From an uncultured Collinsella sp. (GTDB taxonomy: Bacteria > Actinomycetota > Coriobacteriia > Coriobacteriales > Coriobacteriaceae), in assembly GCA_958349325.1 (NCBI GenBank), contig CATWCP010000062.1, positions 1-6,418 on the forward strand: a stretch of 6,418 nt of DNA, given 5' to 3'. The notes under the pieces were generated by a model. That model saw only the letters and a list, made by a program, of their open reading frames with translations, ran no database searches and was not told the DNA's origin. This document shows positions 5,646 through 6,418 of this stretch, in pieces. Position 1 is the first letter of the stretch; every line of letters begins with the position of its first letter. The position numbers and the translations under genes were made by a program.

Positions 5646-6418
5646 CTACGACAGCGCAATACCGCCGAGCCAGCCCCAACGCACGCCAGAGCCAGTGCCA
5701 TAGAAGCTAATAAACGAATCAAGCGACTTAGACGTAATGGCACCCTCGTTGCTCATAACGATGCCGCCGCCAACGTAGATACCCACATGACCGTAGATAA
5801 GGCCCGGAGCACCCGTGCCACTGTGCGAGGAATCGGCCACGATCATGCCCACCTGTAGCGCCGAGCGGTCGGAGCTATAGCACCAGGCGTTGAACATGTC
5901 ACACGCGTTGCCGCCAAAATAGCCCACGCCGGCGTTACGGAAGACATTGGTAACCCACGCCGCGCACCAGTTCTGACCCGGCGAAGGCGTGGAGTAGCAC
6001 GCGTTGACGACAGCCTGCTGCTTGCCCGAGCCGGCATTCTGTTGCGGGGTTCCGGGCGCATACGATCCGCCACCCGAGCTTGAACCACCCGAGTAGGAAT
6101 TGTTCTTGTTCGCGGCGGCAGCGGCAGCGGCGGCCTTCCTGGCAGCCTCCTCAGCCTGGGCGGCAGCGAGGATCTCGGAATCACGCTGAGCCATGAGCTC
6201 CTTGACGTCGTCGGATAGACCATTCAGCACGGTCTGGACCTCTTGCTGCTTGGCCTGCATATCCTGCATCTGAGCCGTCTGCTGGTCCTTGAGTTTCTCC
6301 AGGTCGGCCTTTTGTGCTTCGAGCTCGGTCTTCTGTGCGTCGAGCTCAGCCTGAATCGTCTGGATATCCTCGATGGCATCGCGGTCGCTCTTGTTGATCT
6401 TCTCAACGTAATGCGCGT
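5646..6418 (-). CDS. PcsB-like secreted wall hydrolase, CHAP domain (C-terminal part)
   Basis: The frame enters from the right edge and ends at TAA (5646-5648), showing 256 residues without the true N-terminus. Numbering the visible part from 1: residues 1-100 are a charged coiled coil with clear heptads (AELDAQK, TELEAQK, ADLEKLK at about 23-43), then an Ala run (95-102), a Ser/Gly linker (107-119) and a C-terminal catalytic domain. That domain shows GQNWCAAWVTNVF with the probable nucleophile Cys151, YGHVGIYVGGG with His210, and SNEG (222-225) as a likely third polar site. This is the CHAP/NlpC-P60 cysteine peptidase pattern acting on peptidoglycan peptides or amides. Coiled coil plus Ala-rich linker plus CHAP is the layout of streptococcal PcsB, whose coiled coil is controlled by FtsEX; a similar role in daughter-cell separation is inference. 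A signal peptide is expected outside the window. Confidence 0.85.
   Translation of the reverse strand, partial: AHYVEKINKSDRDAIEDIQTIQAELDAQKTELEAQKADLEKLKDQQTAQMQDMQAKQQEVQTVLNGLSDDVKELMAQRDSEILAAAQAEEAARKAAAAAAAANKNNSYSGGSSSGGGSYAPGTPQQNAGSGKQQAVVNACYSTPSPGQNWCAAWVTNVFRNAGVGYFGGNACDMFNAWCYSSDRSALQVGMIVADSSHSGTGAPGLIYGHVGIYVGGGIVMSNEGAITSKSLDSFISFYGTGSGVRWGWLGGIALS
6309..6350. repeat. Two 21-bp direct repeats within the coiled coil
   Basis: Units 6309-6329 and 6330-6350 match at 17 of 21 bases and each encodes one heptad on the minus strand (TELEAQK and AELDAQK). Three of the four differences alter bases without disturbing the heptad pattern strongly (Glu/Asp and Thr/Ala changes), consistent with coiled-coil growth by heptad duplication. 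Confidence 0.6.

Noticed and set aside
5484..5858. Plus-strand 124-codon frame across the convergent spacer
   Set aside because: It reads through both arms of the inverted repeat and antisense into the CHAP domain; it has no coding character of its own.

Overview
The window is GC-rich, gene-dense bacterial DNA. Bifidobacterium-like phosphoketolase, a type II MurB, a CHAP-type wall hydrolase with a PcsB-like layout and clean Shine-Dalgarno sites together suggest a Gram-positive gut actinobacterium, most likely of the Coriobacteriia (Collinsella-like). The taxon is an inference; no rRNA or other decisive marker is present.

Layout from left to right: (i) the first 34 codons of an unrecognised minus-strand gene (1-104). 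(ii) A 349-base spacer (105-453) holding a near-perfect 36-bp inverted repeat (342-426) and a small minus-strand reading frame for a hydrophobic peptide. (iii) A complete minus-strand phosphoketolase gene (454-2982, 842 aa). (iv) A 203-base control region with two AAAACGTTTT palindromes spaced exactly 21 bp centre to centre. (v) A complete minus-strand LacI-family regulator (3186-4214, 342 aa). (vi) A 240-base divergent spacer with a perfect 23-bp inverted repeat (4324-4389). (vii) A complete plus-strand murB (4455-5417, 320 aa) with a GNRA-looped terminator. (viii) A convergent spacer with a 31-bp inverted repeat wrapped around a second hairpin (5496-5626). (ix) The 3' part of a minus-strand secreted wall-hydrolase gene (5646-6418, cut by the window edge).

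The regulator and phosphoketolase form one apparent module. The LacI-type protein is encoded just upstream in the same direction, no convincing terminator separates the two genes, and the tandem palindromes lie at the phosphoketolase promoter. The likely reading is sugar-responsive repression of a bifid-shunt-like step that makes acetyl phosphate from xylulose 5-phosphate or fructose 6-phosphate. murB and the CHAP gene both concern peptidoglycan (precursor synthesis and wall cleavage) but are convergent, so not one operon.

The strongest unexplained signal is that three of the four intergenic spacers carry a long inverted repeat with arms of 36, 23 and 31 bp. Their sequences differ and they lie in co-directional, divergent and convergent contexts. 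This looks more like insertion of palindromic elements than ordinary terminators. I did not find a clear new multi-gene system here.
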